Below, piece after piece: positions 25,010 to 33,310 of a DNA stretch of 42,722 nt (position 1 is its first letter; each line of letters begins with the position of its first letter). The notes beneath the pieces were generated by a model. The model was given only the letters and a program-made list of their open reading frames with translations, was not told where the DNA came from and searched no databases. The position numbers and the translations under genes were made by a program. The DNA is from JAAYCI01 sp031548875 (GTDB lineage: Bacteria; Bacillota; Clostridia; Oscillospirales; Ruminococcaceae): NCBI GenBank assembly GCA_031548875.1, contig JAVBQQ010000018.1, forward strand, positions 1 to 42,722. The letters run 5' to 3'.

Positions 25010-26227
25010 ATGCCCAAAGACGAATATATCACACTGGAGCAGGCGCAAACCCGCCTGCTGGAAAACACCCCCACCGTGCAGGAGACGGAAACCCTCCCGC
25101 TGGATGAAGCCCTCGGGCGCGTGTTGCACGAGGACCTGCGCGCGCGCATCCACCAGCCCCCTTTCGACCGCTCGCCGCTGGACGGCTACGCCCTGCTGCA
25201 CGCGGACACCGCCTCTGCCAGCCCTTCGGCGCCCGCGCGGCTGCGCATCACCCAGCGCTTGTATGCGGGCGACGCGCCCACCGGCCCCCTGCAACCGGGC
25301 GAGGCCGCCCGCCTGATGACCGGCGCCATGCTGCCCCCCGGCGCCAGCTGCGTCATCCGGCAGGAGGACGTGCGCGAAGAGGACGGTATCGTATACATCC
25401 CGCGGCCGATGAAGGAACACGAGAATTACATCTTCCACGGCGAGGACGTGGCCGAGGGAGAGCTGCTGCTGCGCCGGGGCGAACTGCTGGAGCCCGCCGC
25501 CCTGGGCGTGCTGGCCGGCCAGGGCTACACGCAGGCCACCGTCTGCCGGGCGCCCCGCGTCGCCCTCATCTCGGGCGGCGACGAGCTGGCCCCCCGCGGC
25601 ATGCCGCTGCCCCCCGGCAAGATCTACGACTCCAACGCCGTGCTGCTGTCCGGCCGGGTGCGGAGCTTGGGCGGCATCCCCACACAGGTGCACTGCGCCG
25701 ACGACCCGGACACCCTCGCAGAGACCATCGAAGCACTGATGGAACACCACGACCTCATCATCACCACCGGCGGCGTTTCGGTTGGCGAAAAGGATTTCAT
25801 GCCCACCGTGGGCCGGCGCATTGGGGGCGAGCTGCTCTTCCGGGGCGTGGGTATCAAGCCCGGCGGCCCCGCACTGGCCACCAACAAGAACGGGCGCATG
25901 CTCATCTGCCTTTCGGGCAACCCGTTTGCCGCCGCGGCCACCTTCGAACTGCTGGCCGCCCCGGTGTTGTGCAAGCTGGCCGGCCGGGCCCACCCTCTGC
26001 CCCAGCGTGCAAAAGCTATCGTGGCCGAGGGCGCCGGCTTCGGCAAATCCAGCCCCGGGCGGCGCTTCCTGCGCGCGCGGGTGGCCGGCTGCTCTGTCCA
26101 CATCCCCGACGGGCACGCCTCCGGCATGCTGGCCTCGCTCATCGGCTGCAACTGCCTGGTGGATGTGCCGGCCGCTTCCCCGCCCATCCAGGCGGGTGCG
26201 GAGGTGGAACTCGTTTTGATGTTGTAG
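25010..26227 (+). CDS. moeA: Molybdopterin molybdenumtransferase MoeA
   Basis: A 405-residue enzyme that inserts molybdate into adenylylated molybdopterin. Recognisable blocks in order are FDRSPLDGYAL, AGDAPTGPLQPGEAARLMTGAMLPPGA, SGGDELAPRG...GKIYDSNA, TTGGVSVGEKDFM and LSGNPFAAAATFELL. Residues GNPFAA replace the commoner GNPVS(A), a mild variation. ATG 25010 has CGGAGG six bases upstream. With moaB it forms a two-gene unit; together they imply that the cell has at least one molybdenum or tungsten enzyme. Confidence 0.94.
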   Translation: MPKDEYITLEQAQTRLLENTPTVQETETLPLDEALGRVLHEDLRARIHQPPFDRSPLDGYALLHADTASASPSAPARLRITQRLYAGDAPTGPLQPGEAARLMTGAMLPPGASCVIRQEDVREEDGIVYIPRPMKEHENYIFHGEDVAEGELLLRRGELLEPAALGVLAGQGYTQATVCRAPRVALISGGDELAPRGMPLPPGKIYDSNAVLLSGRVRSLGGIPTQVHCADDPDTLAETIEALMEHHDLIITTGGVSVGEKDFMPTVGRRIGGELLFRGVGIKPGGPALATNKNGRMLICLSGNPFAAAATFELLAAPVLCKLAGRAHPLPQRAKAIVAEGAGFGKSSPGRRFLRARVAGCSVHIPDGHASGMLASLIGCNCLVDVPAASPPIQAGAEVELVLML

Positions 26228-26297
26228 AATTGTCCGGCCGGTCCTCATATACATCCGGGCGCCGCACGGCGCCCTCCCGATAGGAGCGTGTTTACCG

Positions 26298-27248
26298 ATG
26301 GGCATGATCGTGCGCGGCCTGATGGCCCTCGCCTACCTGCGCATCGCCGTGCGCGACAAGGTGCGCCTTGCCTGCCAGACGCCCACGCCGGGCATCGTTC
26401 GCGAGATGGACATCCCCTACCTGCCCGACGGACAGCGCATGCACCTGCTGGACATCTACTACCCGGCCGGCACCGAGGAGCTGCTACCCACCATCTTCGA
26501 CATTCACGGCGGCGGCTGGGTGTACGGCAGCAAGGACAACAACCGCAATTACTGCCGCTGGCTGGCCGCACGCGGCTATACCGTCGTGTGCATCAACTAT
26601 CGGCTCATCCCGCAGGTGGACCTGCGCGGCCAGGTGCAGGACGTGATGGCCGCCCTGCGCTGGACGGCCCAAAACGGCGAAGCGCATCACTGCGACCTCT
26701 CCCGCCTTTTCCTCACCGGAGATTCGGCCGGCGGCCATATGGCCAGCCTTGCCATGTGCCTGGAGCAAAGCCGCTACCTGCGCGATATTTACAAGACCCC
26801 AGCCGCCGGCGTCACCGTGCGCGCACTGGGTCTCAGCCACGCCGTGTGCAATTTCAGCCCCCAAAACCCGGCCGAGGGCTTGCTTGTGAAGGAGATGTTC
26901 CCGCTCATGTTCGGCAGCAAGCCGGAGCGCGCGCCCTGGTTCGGCAACGCCAGCCTGCCCGAGACCGCCGAGCGCCTGGCCACCCTGCCGCCCATCTTCA
27001 TGGTCACCAGCAACTTCGACCCCTTCCACAAGGAATCGCTCATCGTGGAACATTACCTGCGCGGCCGCGGGGCGGACTACGCCTATCTCTGCTGGACCCG
27101 CCAGCAGGGCGACCGCCACGGCCACATCTTCCACGTAAAGCACCCCCGCTGGCCCGAAAGTGCCAAGGCCAACCGCGCCATGCTCACCTTTTTCGAGCAG
27201 GCGGCCAAAAACGCCGGCGTACCATATACCCAGCGCTCCAAAGAATAA
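26298..27248 (+). CDS. Alpha/beta hydrolase, GDXG/HSL family
   Basis: A 316-residue esterase-type protein. HGGGW at residues 70-74 is the oxyanion motif and GDSAGG (Ser143) is the nucleophile motif of the hormone-sensitive-lipase group. A later Asp in TSNFDPFHKES and His in RHGHIFHV are in the right order to complete the triad. No signal peptide is seen; the N-terminus MGMIVRGLMALAYL is mildly hydrophobic. ATG 26298 follows TAGGAGC at about ten bases. It may be read on from moeA (70-base gap), but nothing links its job to the cofactor. The substrate is unknown. Confidence 0.9.
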   Translation: MGMIVRGLMALAYLRIAVRDKVRLACQTPTPGIVREMDIPYLPDGQRMHLLDIYYPAGTEELLPTIFDIHGGGWVYGSKDNNRNYCRWLAARGYTVVCINYRLIPQVDLRGQVQDVMAALRWTAQNGEAHHCDLSRLFLTGDSAGGHMASLAMCLEQSRYLRDIYKTPAAGVTVRALGLSHAVCNFSPQNPAEGLLVKEMFPLMFGSKPERAPWFGNASLPETAERLATLPPIFMVTSNFDPFHKESLIVEHYLRGRGADYAYLCWTRQQGDRHGHIFHVKHPRWPESAKANRAMLTFFEQAAKNAGVPYTQRSKE

Positions 27249-27280
27249 AAGCCTTCTATAGCCCGCATCAGAAGAGTAAA

Positions 27281-27316
27281 AAGACACCGCCCGGGTCACA
27301 AGCCGGGCGGTGTCTT
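27281..27316. terminator. Bidirectional terminator
   Basis: A perfect 14-bp stem AAGACACCGCCCGG / CCGGGCGGTGTCTT with an eight-base loop and T runs on either side, between the convergent hydrolase and amidase genes. Confidence 0.93.
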
Positions 27317-27324
27317 TCTGTCTC

Positions 27325-28191
27325 CTATTCCCCATCTGCCCCCGCACCCTCAAAGTAGCTGCAGATGGCCCGGTAGTAGCATTCGGCCGCCCTCTGGCAG
27401 CCAGCGTCGCCCCCAAATGCGGAAAGGTCGCCCTCATTTGTAATAAAGCACTGCTCCACCAGCACGGCGGGGCATCCAGACCGCTCCAGCACGCCAAATG
27501 TTTCGTCTTTACGCACCTCTTCGTCGCTCACTTCCACAAAATACTTGCTGTCGCTTTCGTCGTAGTAGGCATAGCGCACGCCACCCTCGCCGCGCAGACT
27601 GGCGCCGGCGCTGCCCATCTCGCCGGCCAGCAGGCTTGCGAAACGCAGGCTCTCCTCATGCCATGTGCGCCCCGGCGGCGCAGGGAAGCATTCGAACCCG
27701 TTTGCCTCGGCCATGTCGCTGGAGTTGCCGTGCACCGACAAAAATAGCGATGCTTTATTTTTCTTTGCCACATTCACCCGTTCTTTTAGCGTGGCGCCCT
27801 CGCCCGCTTCCCGCGTGAGCACCGGCGCGAAGCGCTCGTCGGCGGCAAGCAGCCCATACAGGCGGGCCACGGTGGGCTCGTTCAGTTCCGTCTCCCGGAT
27901 GATCCCCTCGGCGCCCACATCACCGCCGCCGTGGCCGGCGTCCAGCACCACCACCCAGGGCGGCCCGCTGCCCACCCCGCCGCCGGCGTTCTGCACAAAA
28001 TAAAACACCACCGTGATGCACACAGCCAACGCCACCAGCCCCAGGATCAATAGCCCCCATCTGGGCGCGTGCTTTGCGTGCGTGCGGCGGCGGGGCGCAT
28101 AGGAGTTGCAGGCGCGCCGGGTCCCCGCGCCGGCATCCCGCTGCCCGGATGTATATGTTTGCCTGTAGGTATGGTGGTTTCTTTGGGGCAT
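27325..28191 (-). CDS. N-acetylmuramoyl-L-alanine amidase (Amidase_3), membrane-anchored
   Basis: A 288-residue protein. The first 44 residues are hydrophilic and basic. A transmembrane helix spans about 45-67 (WGLLILGLVALAVCITVVFYFV), and residues 78 onward are the zinc-amidase domain. Zinc and catalytic motifs: LDAGHGGGDVGAEG (His87), RETELNE (Glu100/102), LSVHGNSSD (His154) and LVEQCFITNEGD (final Glu). It removes the peptide from muramic acid in peptidoglycan, acting outside the membrane. The long cytosolic N-terminus is unusual for the family. CwlD-like germination role is possible but nothing here proves sporulation. ATG 28191 has AGAGGGAACC upstream. Confidence 0.88.
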   Translation of the reverse strand: MPQRNHHTYRQTYTSGQRDAGAGTRRACNSYAPRRRTHAKHAPRWGLLILGLVALAVCITVVFYFVQNAGGGVGSGPPWVVVLDAGHGGGDVGAEGIIRETELNEPTVARLYGLLAADERFAPVLTREAGEGATLKERVNVAKKNKASLFLSVHGNSSDMAEANGFECFPAPPGRTWHEESLRFASLLAGEMGSAGASLRGEGGVRYAYYDESDSKYFVEVSDEEVRKDETFGVLERSGCPAVLVEQCFITNEGDLSAFGGDAGCQRAAECYYRAICSYFEGAGADGE

Positions 28192-28521
28192 CTGGTTCCC
28201 TCTTTCTTTTAGGGTCTGTCTTCAAATTTTCCAATCGTACGTTTTTCATCCATTCCCAACCTGAAGACAAACACCCGAATGTCGTTGACTCTATTAAACC
28301 ACACCCCGTCCGCTTTGTCCTCTTTTCTTTGTGCAAAAAAACTTACGATTCCATGACCGGCAAAGTTTTGCCTTCCTTCCGTTTCCGACAGAATATGCTT
28401 GCAACCCGTTCGATTTTTCTGTTAGTTTGTAAACAGGAACCCTGCAAAAAGTTCGCTGGGCCGGCACTGTTCAGGCAGCGGTTGCCGCGGCCCGCAAAAA
28501 CCTTACAAGGAGGCATTACAA
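28192..28521. other. Divergent intergenic region, AT-richer than surroundings
   Basis: No gene in these 330 bases. On the minus strand TGG-TTTAAT (28293-28301) with GGACA-type bases 17 upstream is a weak candidate amidase promoter. On the plus strand a perfect inverted repeat GGCAAA-GT-TTTGCC lies at 28359-28372. I found no convincing -35/-10 for the DUF1269 gene. Confidence 0.45.
28359..28372 (+). promoter_or_regulatory. Inverted repeat upstream of the DUF1269 gene
   Basis: Perfect 6-bp arms GGCAAA / TTTGCC separated by GT, about 150 bases before the DUF1269 start. It could be a regulator-binding site. The evidence is the symmetry only. Confidence 0.3.
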
Positions 28522-28977
28522 ATGGCTAAGAAAGAGTTTCTGATTGCGACCTTTGCCAACATGGACAACGCCATCAGCGGCATGCACAAGCTGGAAGACC
28601 TGAACGCGCACGACGACATCGATATGACATACAGCATCCTGCTGCGCAAGGGCGACGATGGCCGCGTGGAGGTCATGAAAAAAGAATCCAACGGCAATAC
28701 GGATACCTGGGTAGGCCTTTTTGTGGGCATGCTGGTGGGTTTTTTCTTTGGCCCTCTGGGTTTTCTGATCAGCGCGCTGGCCGGCACAGGCATTGGCGCG
28801 GCGGTAGGCTACTCCAAAAGCGACTTTGAGGACGGCATCGTGGAAAAAGTGCAAAACGAGTTGGACGCCGGACACTTTGCCATCGTGGCACATGCGCGAG
28901 AGCACGACCCCGCCTTCGTAGACAATGGCCTCGCCCCGTTTGGCGCCATCGTGACGCGCATGACGCCGGAGAAATAG
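28522..28977 (+). CDS. DUF1269-family membrane protein
   Basis: A 151-residue protein with a hydrophilic start (EFLIATFANMDNAISGMHKLEDL), a Gly-rich hydrophobic hairpin at about residues 60-98 (TWVGLFVGMLVGFFFGPLGFLISALAGTGIGAAVGYS) and a soluble C-terminus that carries DAGHFAIVAHAREHD. This matches DUF1269, a family often linked to stress but with no known activity. AAGGAGG lies nine bases before the ATG. Preceded by the GGCAAA inverted repeat and followed by a strong terminator, so it is monocistronic. Confidence 0.88.
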   Translation: MAKKEFLIATFANMDNAISGMHKLEDLNAHDDIDMTYSILLRKGDDGRVEVMKKESNGNTDTWVGLFVGMLVGFFFGPLGFLISALAGTGIGAAVGYSKSDFEDGIVEKVQNELDAGHFAIVAHAREHDPAFVDNGLAPFGAIVTRMTPEK

Positions 28978-29030
28978 CCGCGCTTTCTCCGCGGCAGCGC
29001 AACCAACAACTACTCTCTCCTCTTCACATC

Positions 29031-29068
29031 AGCAAAAGCCGCCCTCTTTGCAGAGGGCGGCTTTTGCT
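29031..29068. terminator. Bidirectional terminator
   Basis: A perfect 16-bp stem AGCAAAAGCCGCCCTC / GAGGGCGGCTTTTGCT with loop TTTGCA. It ends both the DUF1269 gene and the fatty-acid operon coming from the right. Confidence 0.95.
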
Positions 29069-29100
29069 ATCAAGGGAACCTGTCAACAGGGAGATGGTCG

Positions 29101-30642
29101 TCACAAGGGCATGTTTCCATGCTTCTTTTTGGGGTTTTCCTTCTGCTTGCCCGCGCAGGCGTACAGCGCGTCGATCAGCCGCACCCGCGTCTCGCACGGT
29201 TCTATCACGTCGTCGATATATCCAAACTCGGCCGCCGGGTAGGGCGAGTTGAAGGTGTCGCGGTACTCGGCGATCTTTTCGGCGCGTTTCGCCGCCGGGT
29301 CCTCCGCCTCGTCTATCTCGCGCTTGAACACGATGTTGGCCGCACCCTCGGCGCCCATCACGGCAATCTCGGCCGTGGGCCAGGCAAAGGTGGCGTCGGC
29401 GCCCAGCGCCTGGCAGCACATGGCGATGTACGCCCCGCCGTAGGCCTTGCGCAACACCACGGTGAACTTGGGCACCGTGGCCTCGCTGTAGGCAAACAGC
29501 AGCTTTGCCCCGTGCCGGATGATGCCGCCATACTCCTGGTCGCTGCCCGGCAGGAAGCCCGGCACGTCCACCAGCGTGATGAGCGGGATGTTGAACGAAT
29601 CGCACAGGCGCACGAAGCGGGCGGCCTTGTCCGACGCGTTCACGTCGAGGCAGCCTGCCATCACGCGGGGCTGGTTGGCCACAATGCCCACGCTCTGCCC
29701 TGCTATGCGCGCAAACGCCGTGATGATGTTCTGCGCGAACAGCGGCTGCACTTCCATCAGTTCGCCGTCGTCCACGATCGTGCGTATCACGGCGTTCATG
29801 TCGTAGGTCTGGCTGGTGTTCTCGGGCACGAACAGGTCCAGCTCGCTGATAATCTCACGCAGGTCGGGCGCGTCCGTCTTGCGGGGGGCCTCTTCACGGT
29901 TGTTCGAGGGCAGGTAGGCCAAAAGCTCCCGTATCTGCGCGATGCACTCCTCGTCGCTCTGGGCCATGAAGTGCGCCACGCCGCTGCGCTGGTTGTGCAC
30001 CCGTGCACCGCCCAGGTCTTCGCTGCTCACGTTTTCGCCGGTCACCGTCTTGATGACCTGCGGCCCGGTGATGAACATATTGCTGGTGCCGTCCACCATA
30101 AAGATGAAATCGGTGATAGCGGGCGAGTACACCGCGCCGCCGGCGCAGGGACCCAGGATGGCCGATATCTGCGGGATGACACCCGAGGAGATGGTGTTGC
30201 GGTAGAAGATCTTGCCAAACCCGTTCAGCGAGGTGACACCCTCCTGGATGCGCGCGCCGCCCGAGTCCATCAGCCCCACGATGGGCGCGCCGTTCTGTAG
30301 GGCGCGGTCCTGCGCTTTCACGATCTTCTCGGCATGGTACTCGCCCAGCGAGCCGCCCAGCACGGTGAAGTCTTGCGCGTAGGCGTACACCAGCCGCCCG
30401 TTCACCTTGCCGTAGCCGGTCACCACGCCGTCGCCCGGCACTCGGCTTTTGTCCATGCCAAAATCGTTGCAGCGGTGCTGCACGAAGGTATCCATCTCGG
30501 TAAAAGTACAATAATCGAACAGCAGCCCCAGCCGCTCGCGGGCGGTCAGCTTGCCCTTGGCATGCTGCGCCTCGATGCGCTTGTCGCCGCCACCGCGGTA
30601 CAGTTTCACCTTTGTTTCACGCAGAGCCACGATATTGCCCAT
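29101..30642 (-). CDS. Single-chain carboxyltransferase (PccB/MmdA type), probable acetyl-CoA carboxylase subunit
   Basis: A 513-residue bicomponent-style carboxyltransferase of the propionyl-CoA carboxylase beta / methylmalonyl-CoA decarboxylase alpha family. Both halves of the crotonase-like fold are present: N-terminal GLMDSGGARIQEGVTSLNGFG and GPCAGGAVYSPAITDF, and C-terminal LVDVPGFLPGSDQEYGGIIRHGAKLL and LRKAYGGAYIAM, with the oxyanion glycines. Being the last gene of the fab operon, it probably supplies malonyl-CoA as the transferase half of acetyl-CoA carboxylase in place of accA and accD (inference). A decarboxylase role is less likely without gamma or beta subunit neighbours. The start is ambiguous: ATG 30642 fits GGTGG eight bases upstream; ATG 30648 is only two codons earlier. 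Confidence 0.9.
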   Translation of the reverse strand: MGNIVALRETKVKLYRGGGDKRIEAQHAKGKLTARERLGLLFDYCTFTEMDTFVQHRCNDFGMDKSRVPGDGVVTGYGKVNGRLVYAYAQDFTVLGGSLGEYHAEKIVKAQDRALQNGAPIVGLMDSGGARIQEGVTSLNGFGKIFYRNTISSGVIPQISAILGPCAGGAVYSPAITDFIFMVDGTSNMFITGPQVIKTVTGENVSSEDLGGARVHNQRSGVAHFMAQSDEECIAQIRELLAYLPSNNREEAPRKTDAPDLREIISELDLFVPENTSQTYDMNAVIRTIVDDGELMEVQPLFAQNIITAFARIAGQSVGIVANQPRVMAGCLDVNASDKAARFVRLCDSFNIPLITLVDVPGFLPGSDQEYGGIIRHGAKLLFAYSEATVPKFTVVLRKAYGGAYIAMCCQALGADATFAWPTAEIAVMGAEGAANIVFKREIDEAEDPAAKRAEKIAEYRDTFNSPYPAAEFGYIDDVIEPCETRVRLIDALYACAGKQKENPKKKHGNMPL

Positions 30643-30701
30643 CTTCATGACCACCTTTCCTGCATGTGCAAGAGAACTGTAAGAATTTTTGCCGTACAAA
30701 A

Positions 30702-31136
30702 TTAATTTTTCACTAACGCAAAGCTAAAGGTGCCGCCGGTGCAGGCTTTCCCGTCCACAGAACCCTCCGCCTCGGCAAACACGAAAGGTCCCTTGCGCCG
30801 CGTGATGCGGCAGACAGTCTCGAACGTGTCGCCCGGCTTCACCGGGTTTTTAAACTTGACGCCGTCCAGTTTCGTGAAGTACGGCGTGGCCCCGCCGATG
30901 TCCGGGTCGCCCGCCAACAGCACGGCGCACGCCTGGCCCATCATCTCGCACAGGATGACCCCCGGCACGACCGGATTGTCCGGGAAATGTCCCTGCAGGA
31001 ACCATTCGTCGCCCACAACGGTGTATCTCCCGTGCGCTTCGGGCGCGCCGTCCGGTCCCTCGGTCACCTGGGCCTCGTCCACCAGCAGCATGGGCTCCCG
31101 GTGGGGCAGGATCTTCTTGATCGCTTCCCTGTCCAT
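30702..31136 (-). CDS. fabZ: 3-hydroxyacyl-ACP dehydratase FabZ
   Basis: A 144-residue hotdog-fold enzyme that removes water from 3-hydroxyacyl-ACP during fatty-acid elongation. The catalytic block is LQGHFPDNPVVPGVILCEMMGQ, with His50 and Glu64. The opening MDREAIKKILPHREPMLLVD is the family's standard start. Its ATG (31134-31136) shares one base with the fabF TGA, so the two are translationally coupled. The next gene, the carboxyltransferase, begins 59 bases downstream. Confidence 0.95.
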   Translation of the reverse strand: MDREAIKKILPHREPMLLVDEAQVTEGPDGAPEAHGRYTVVGDEWFLQGHFPDNPVVPGVILCEMMGQACAVLLAGDPDIGGATPYFTKLDGVKFKNPVKPGDTFETVCRITRRKGPFVFAEAEGSVDGKACTGGTFSFALVKN

Positions 31137-32365
31137 CAATCGGCCACCTTTTTGAACACAAGGCAACCGTTGTGCCCGCCAAATCCCAGCGAGGTGGACA
31201 CCGCCACGTTCAAATCGCGCTTGCCCGGCTTGCCGGGCGTGTAATCCAGGTCGCAGTCTGGGTCGGACACCTCATAGCCCACGGTGGGCGGGATGATGCC
31301 CGTCTCCAGCGCCTTCACGCAGGCGATGGCCTCCATGGCGCCGGCGGCACCCATCATGTGGCCGGTCATGCTCTTGGTGCTGGAAACGGCGATGTCGTAG
31401 GCCGCTTCGCCAAACGCCTGCTTGATGGCCAGCGTCTCGGTCTTGTCGTTCAGCGGGGTGCTGGTGCCATGAGCGTTGAAATAAAGGTCCTTGCCCGGCT
31501 TTGCGCCGGCGTCCTCCATGGCCTCCACGATGGCACGGGTGCTGCCCTTGGCCTCGGGGTGGGGCGCGGTGATGTGGTATGCGTCGGCCGTGTTGCCGTA
31601 GCCGGCCACCTCTGCGTAAATCTTCGCGCCGCGGGCCTTGGCGTGCTCATATTCCTCCAGCACAAGCACCCCCGCGCCCTCGCCCAGCACAAAACCGTCG
31701 CGGCGCTTGTCAAAGGGGATGCTGGCGGTCTTGGGGTCGGGGTTCGTAGTAAGGGCCATGCAGGAGGTGAAGCCCGCGATGGCAAACAGACACATTGCCG
31801 CCTCGGTGCCGCCGGCCAGGATGGCGTCGGCATAACCATGCCGGATGGCGCGCATCGCCTCGCCGATCGTGTTGGTGGAGGTGGCGCAGGCCGTCACCAC
31901 GGGCAGCGTGGGCCCCTCGCAGTGGAACCGCATGCTCACCTCGCCCGATGCCATGTTGGATATCATCATCGGGATCATGAAGGGCGAAACGCGCTTCCCG
32001 TCGATATACAGCTTATTTGCCTCGCTGATAATTGTGTTGATGCCGCCTACGCCGCTGCCGATGTATACGCCGAAACGCTCGGGAGCGATCGTCCCGTCGA
32101 TACCGCTGGCGTCCATGGCCTGCTGGGACGCCGCCACCGCATACTGGGAGAAGAGGTCCATCTTGCGCACGTCGCTCTTCTCGAGGTACAAAAGCGGGTC
32201 GAAGTCTTTCACTTCGGCCGCCACCTGTACCTTGCCGTCGCTGTTGTCAAAGCGGGTAATGGGGCCGATGCCGCTTTCACCGGCGGCCAGGGAGGCCCAC
32301 GCATCCTCCAGATTGTTCCCCACGGGGGCCACGGCGCCCATGCCTGTCACAACTACTCTGCGCAT
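31136..32365 (-). CDS. fabF: 3-oxoacyl-ACP synthase II FabF
   Basis: A 409-residue condensing enzyme that extends acyl-ACP with malonyl-ACP. The Cys-His-His set is Cys160 (VVTACATST), His299 (NAHGTSTPLND) and His336 with Lys331 (SSTKSMTGHMMGA). VVVTGMGAVAPVGNN at the start is typical of FabF. It overlaps fabZ by one base. It is one of three chain-building enzymes in this operon, with FabH and FabD. Confidence 0.96.
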   Translation of the reverse strand: MRRVVVTGMGAVAPVGNNLEDAWASLAAGESGIGPITRFDNSDGKVQVAAEVKDFDPLLYLEKSDVRKMDLFSQYAVAASQQAMDASGIDGTIAPERFGVYIGSGVGGINTIISEANKLYIDGKRVSPFMIPMMISNMASGEVSMRFHCEGPTLPVVTACATSTNTIGEAMRAIRHGYADAILAGGTEAAMCLFAIAGFTSCMALTTNPDPKTASIPFDKRRDGFVLGEGAGVLVLEEYEHAKARGAKIYAEVAGYGNTADAYHITAPHPEAKGSTRAIVEAMEDAGAKPGKDLYFNAHGTSTPLNDKTETLAIKQAFGEAAYDIAVSSTKSMTGHMMGAAGAMEAIACVKALETGIIPPTVGYEVSDPDCDLDYTPGKPGKRDLNVAVSTSLGFGGHNGCLVFKKVAD

Positions 32366-32435
32366 TCGTCTTGTTCCTCTCTATCGTAGTGTCTTCGTAA
32401 CCCGGCGCGCCTTTGCGCGCCGTTTGTCTTCCATT

Positions 32436-33224
32436 TTAATAGCCGCTCAAGCCGCCGTCCACGCAGATCACCTGCCCGGTGATGTAGCCCGCGCCCTCGC
32501 CCGCCAGGAAGGCCACCAGCTCAGCCACGTCGTCCGGCGTGCCGGGGCGTTTGGCGGGAATGGCCCCCAAGATAGCCTCACGGGCCTTCTCGGGCATCGC
32601 GCTTGTCATGTCCGACTGGATGAACCCCGGCGCGATGAGGTTGCAGGTGACGCCGCGGCTGGCCAGCTCCTGCGAGATGCTCTTGGTGAGGCCCACAAGC
32701 CCCGCCTTGGCCGCCGCGTAGTTGGCCTGGCCCTTCTGGCCGGTGAGGCCCACCACCGATCCCATGTTGATGATGCGGCCCGCCGGGCGGCGCATCATGT
32801 TGCGGCAGAGATGGTGGATCATATTGAACGCGCCCTTGAGGCTGGTGTCCACCACTGTATCGTAATCTTCTTCGCTCATGGCCAGGATGGGTTTGTCGCG
32901 CACGACGCCCGCATTGTTTACCAGGATGTCGATGGCGCCAAAATCGGCCAGCACCTTCTCCACCACGGCCGCGCTGGCCTCGTAGTCGGCCACGTCGCAT
33001 TTGTAGGCGGACGCCTTGACGCCCAGCGGCAGGATGGCCTGCATCGTCTCTTCGGCGGCGGCCTCATTGCCCGCGTACAGCACGGCCACCTCGGCGCCGG
33101 CCGCCGCCAGCCGCAGCGCCACCGCGCGGCCAATGCCGCGGCTGCCGCCCGTCACAAGGGCCGTTTTGCCCGCCAGCGCCGCATCCGGACCCACGCCGGT
33201 TCCAAACCACATCTCGTCGCGCAT
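32436..33224 (-). CDS. fabG: 3-oxoacyl-ACP reductase FabG
   Basis: A 262-residue short-chain dehydrogenase that reduces 3-oxoacyl-ACP with NADPH. The cofactor motif TGGSRGIGR is at residues 25-33, NNAG at 103-106, and the catalytic Ser156, Tyr169 and Lys173 lie in GSVVGLTGQKGQANYAAAKAG. The N-terminus carries about 18 extra residues before the usual start; ATG 33224 is nonetheless well supported by AAAGGAGT. Its place between fabD and fabF supports a role in fatty-acid synthesis, not another SDR reaction. Confidence 0.95.
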   Translation of the reverse strand: MRDEMWFGTGVGPDAALAGKTALVTGGSRGIGRAVALRLAAAGAEVAVLYAGNEAAAEETMQAILPLGVKASAYKCDVADYEASAAVVEKVLADFGAIDILVNNAGVVRDKPILAMSEEDYDTVVDTSLKGAFNMIHHLCRNMMRRPAGRIINMGSVVGLTGQKGQANYAAAKAGLVGLTKSISQELASRGVTCNLIAPGFIQSDMTSAMPEKAREAILGAIPAKRPGTPDDVAELVAFLAGEGAGYITGQVICVDGGLSGY

Positions 33225-33310
33225 AGGTACTCCTTTGGGTCGGTTTGTTTTATTGCGTTATTGCGGGCCGCCGTTTTTCGTAGGGCGGCACGCTCTTTTT
33301 ATCCAAAAAT

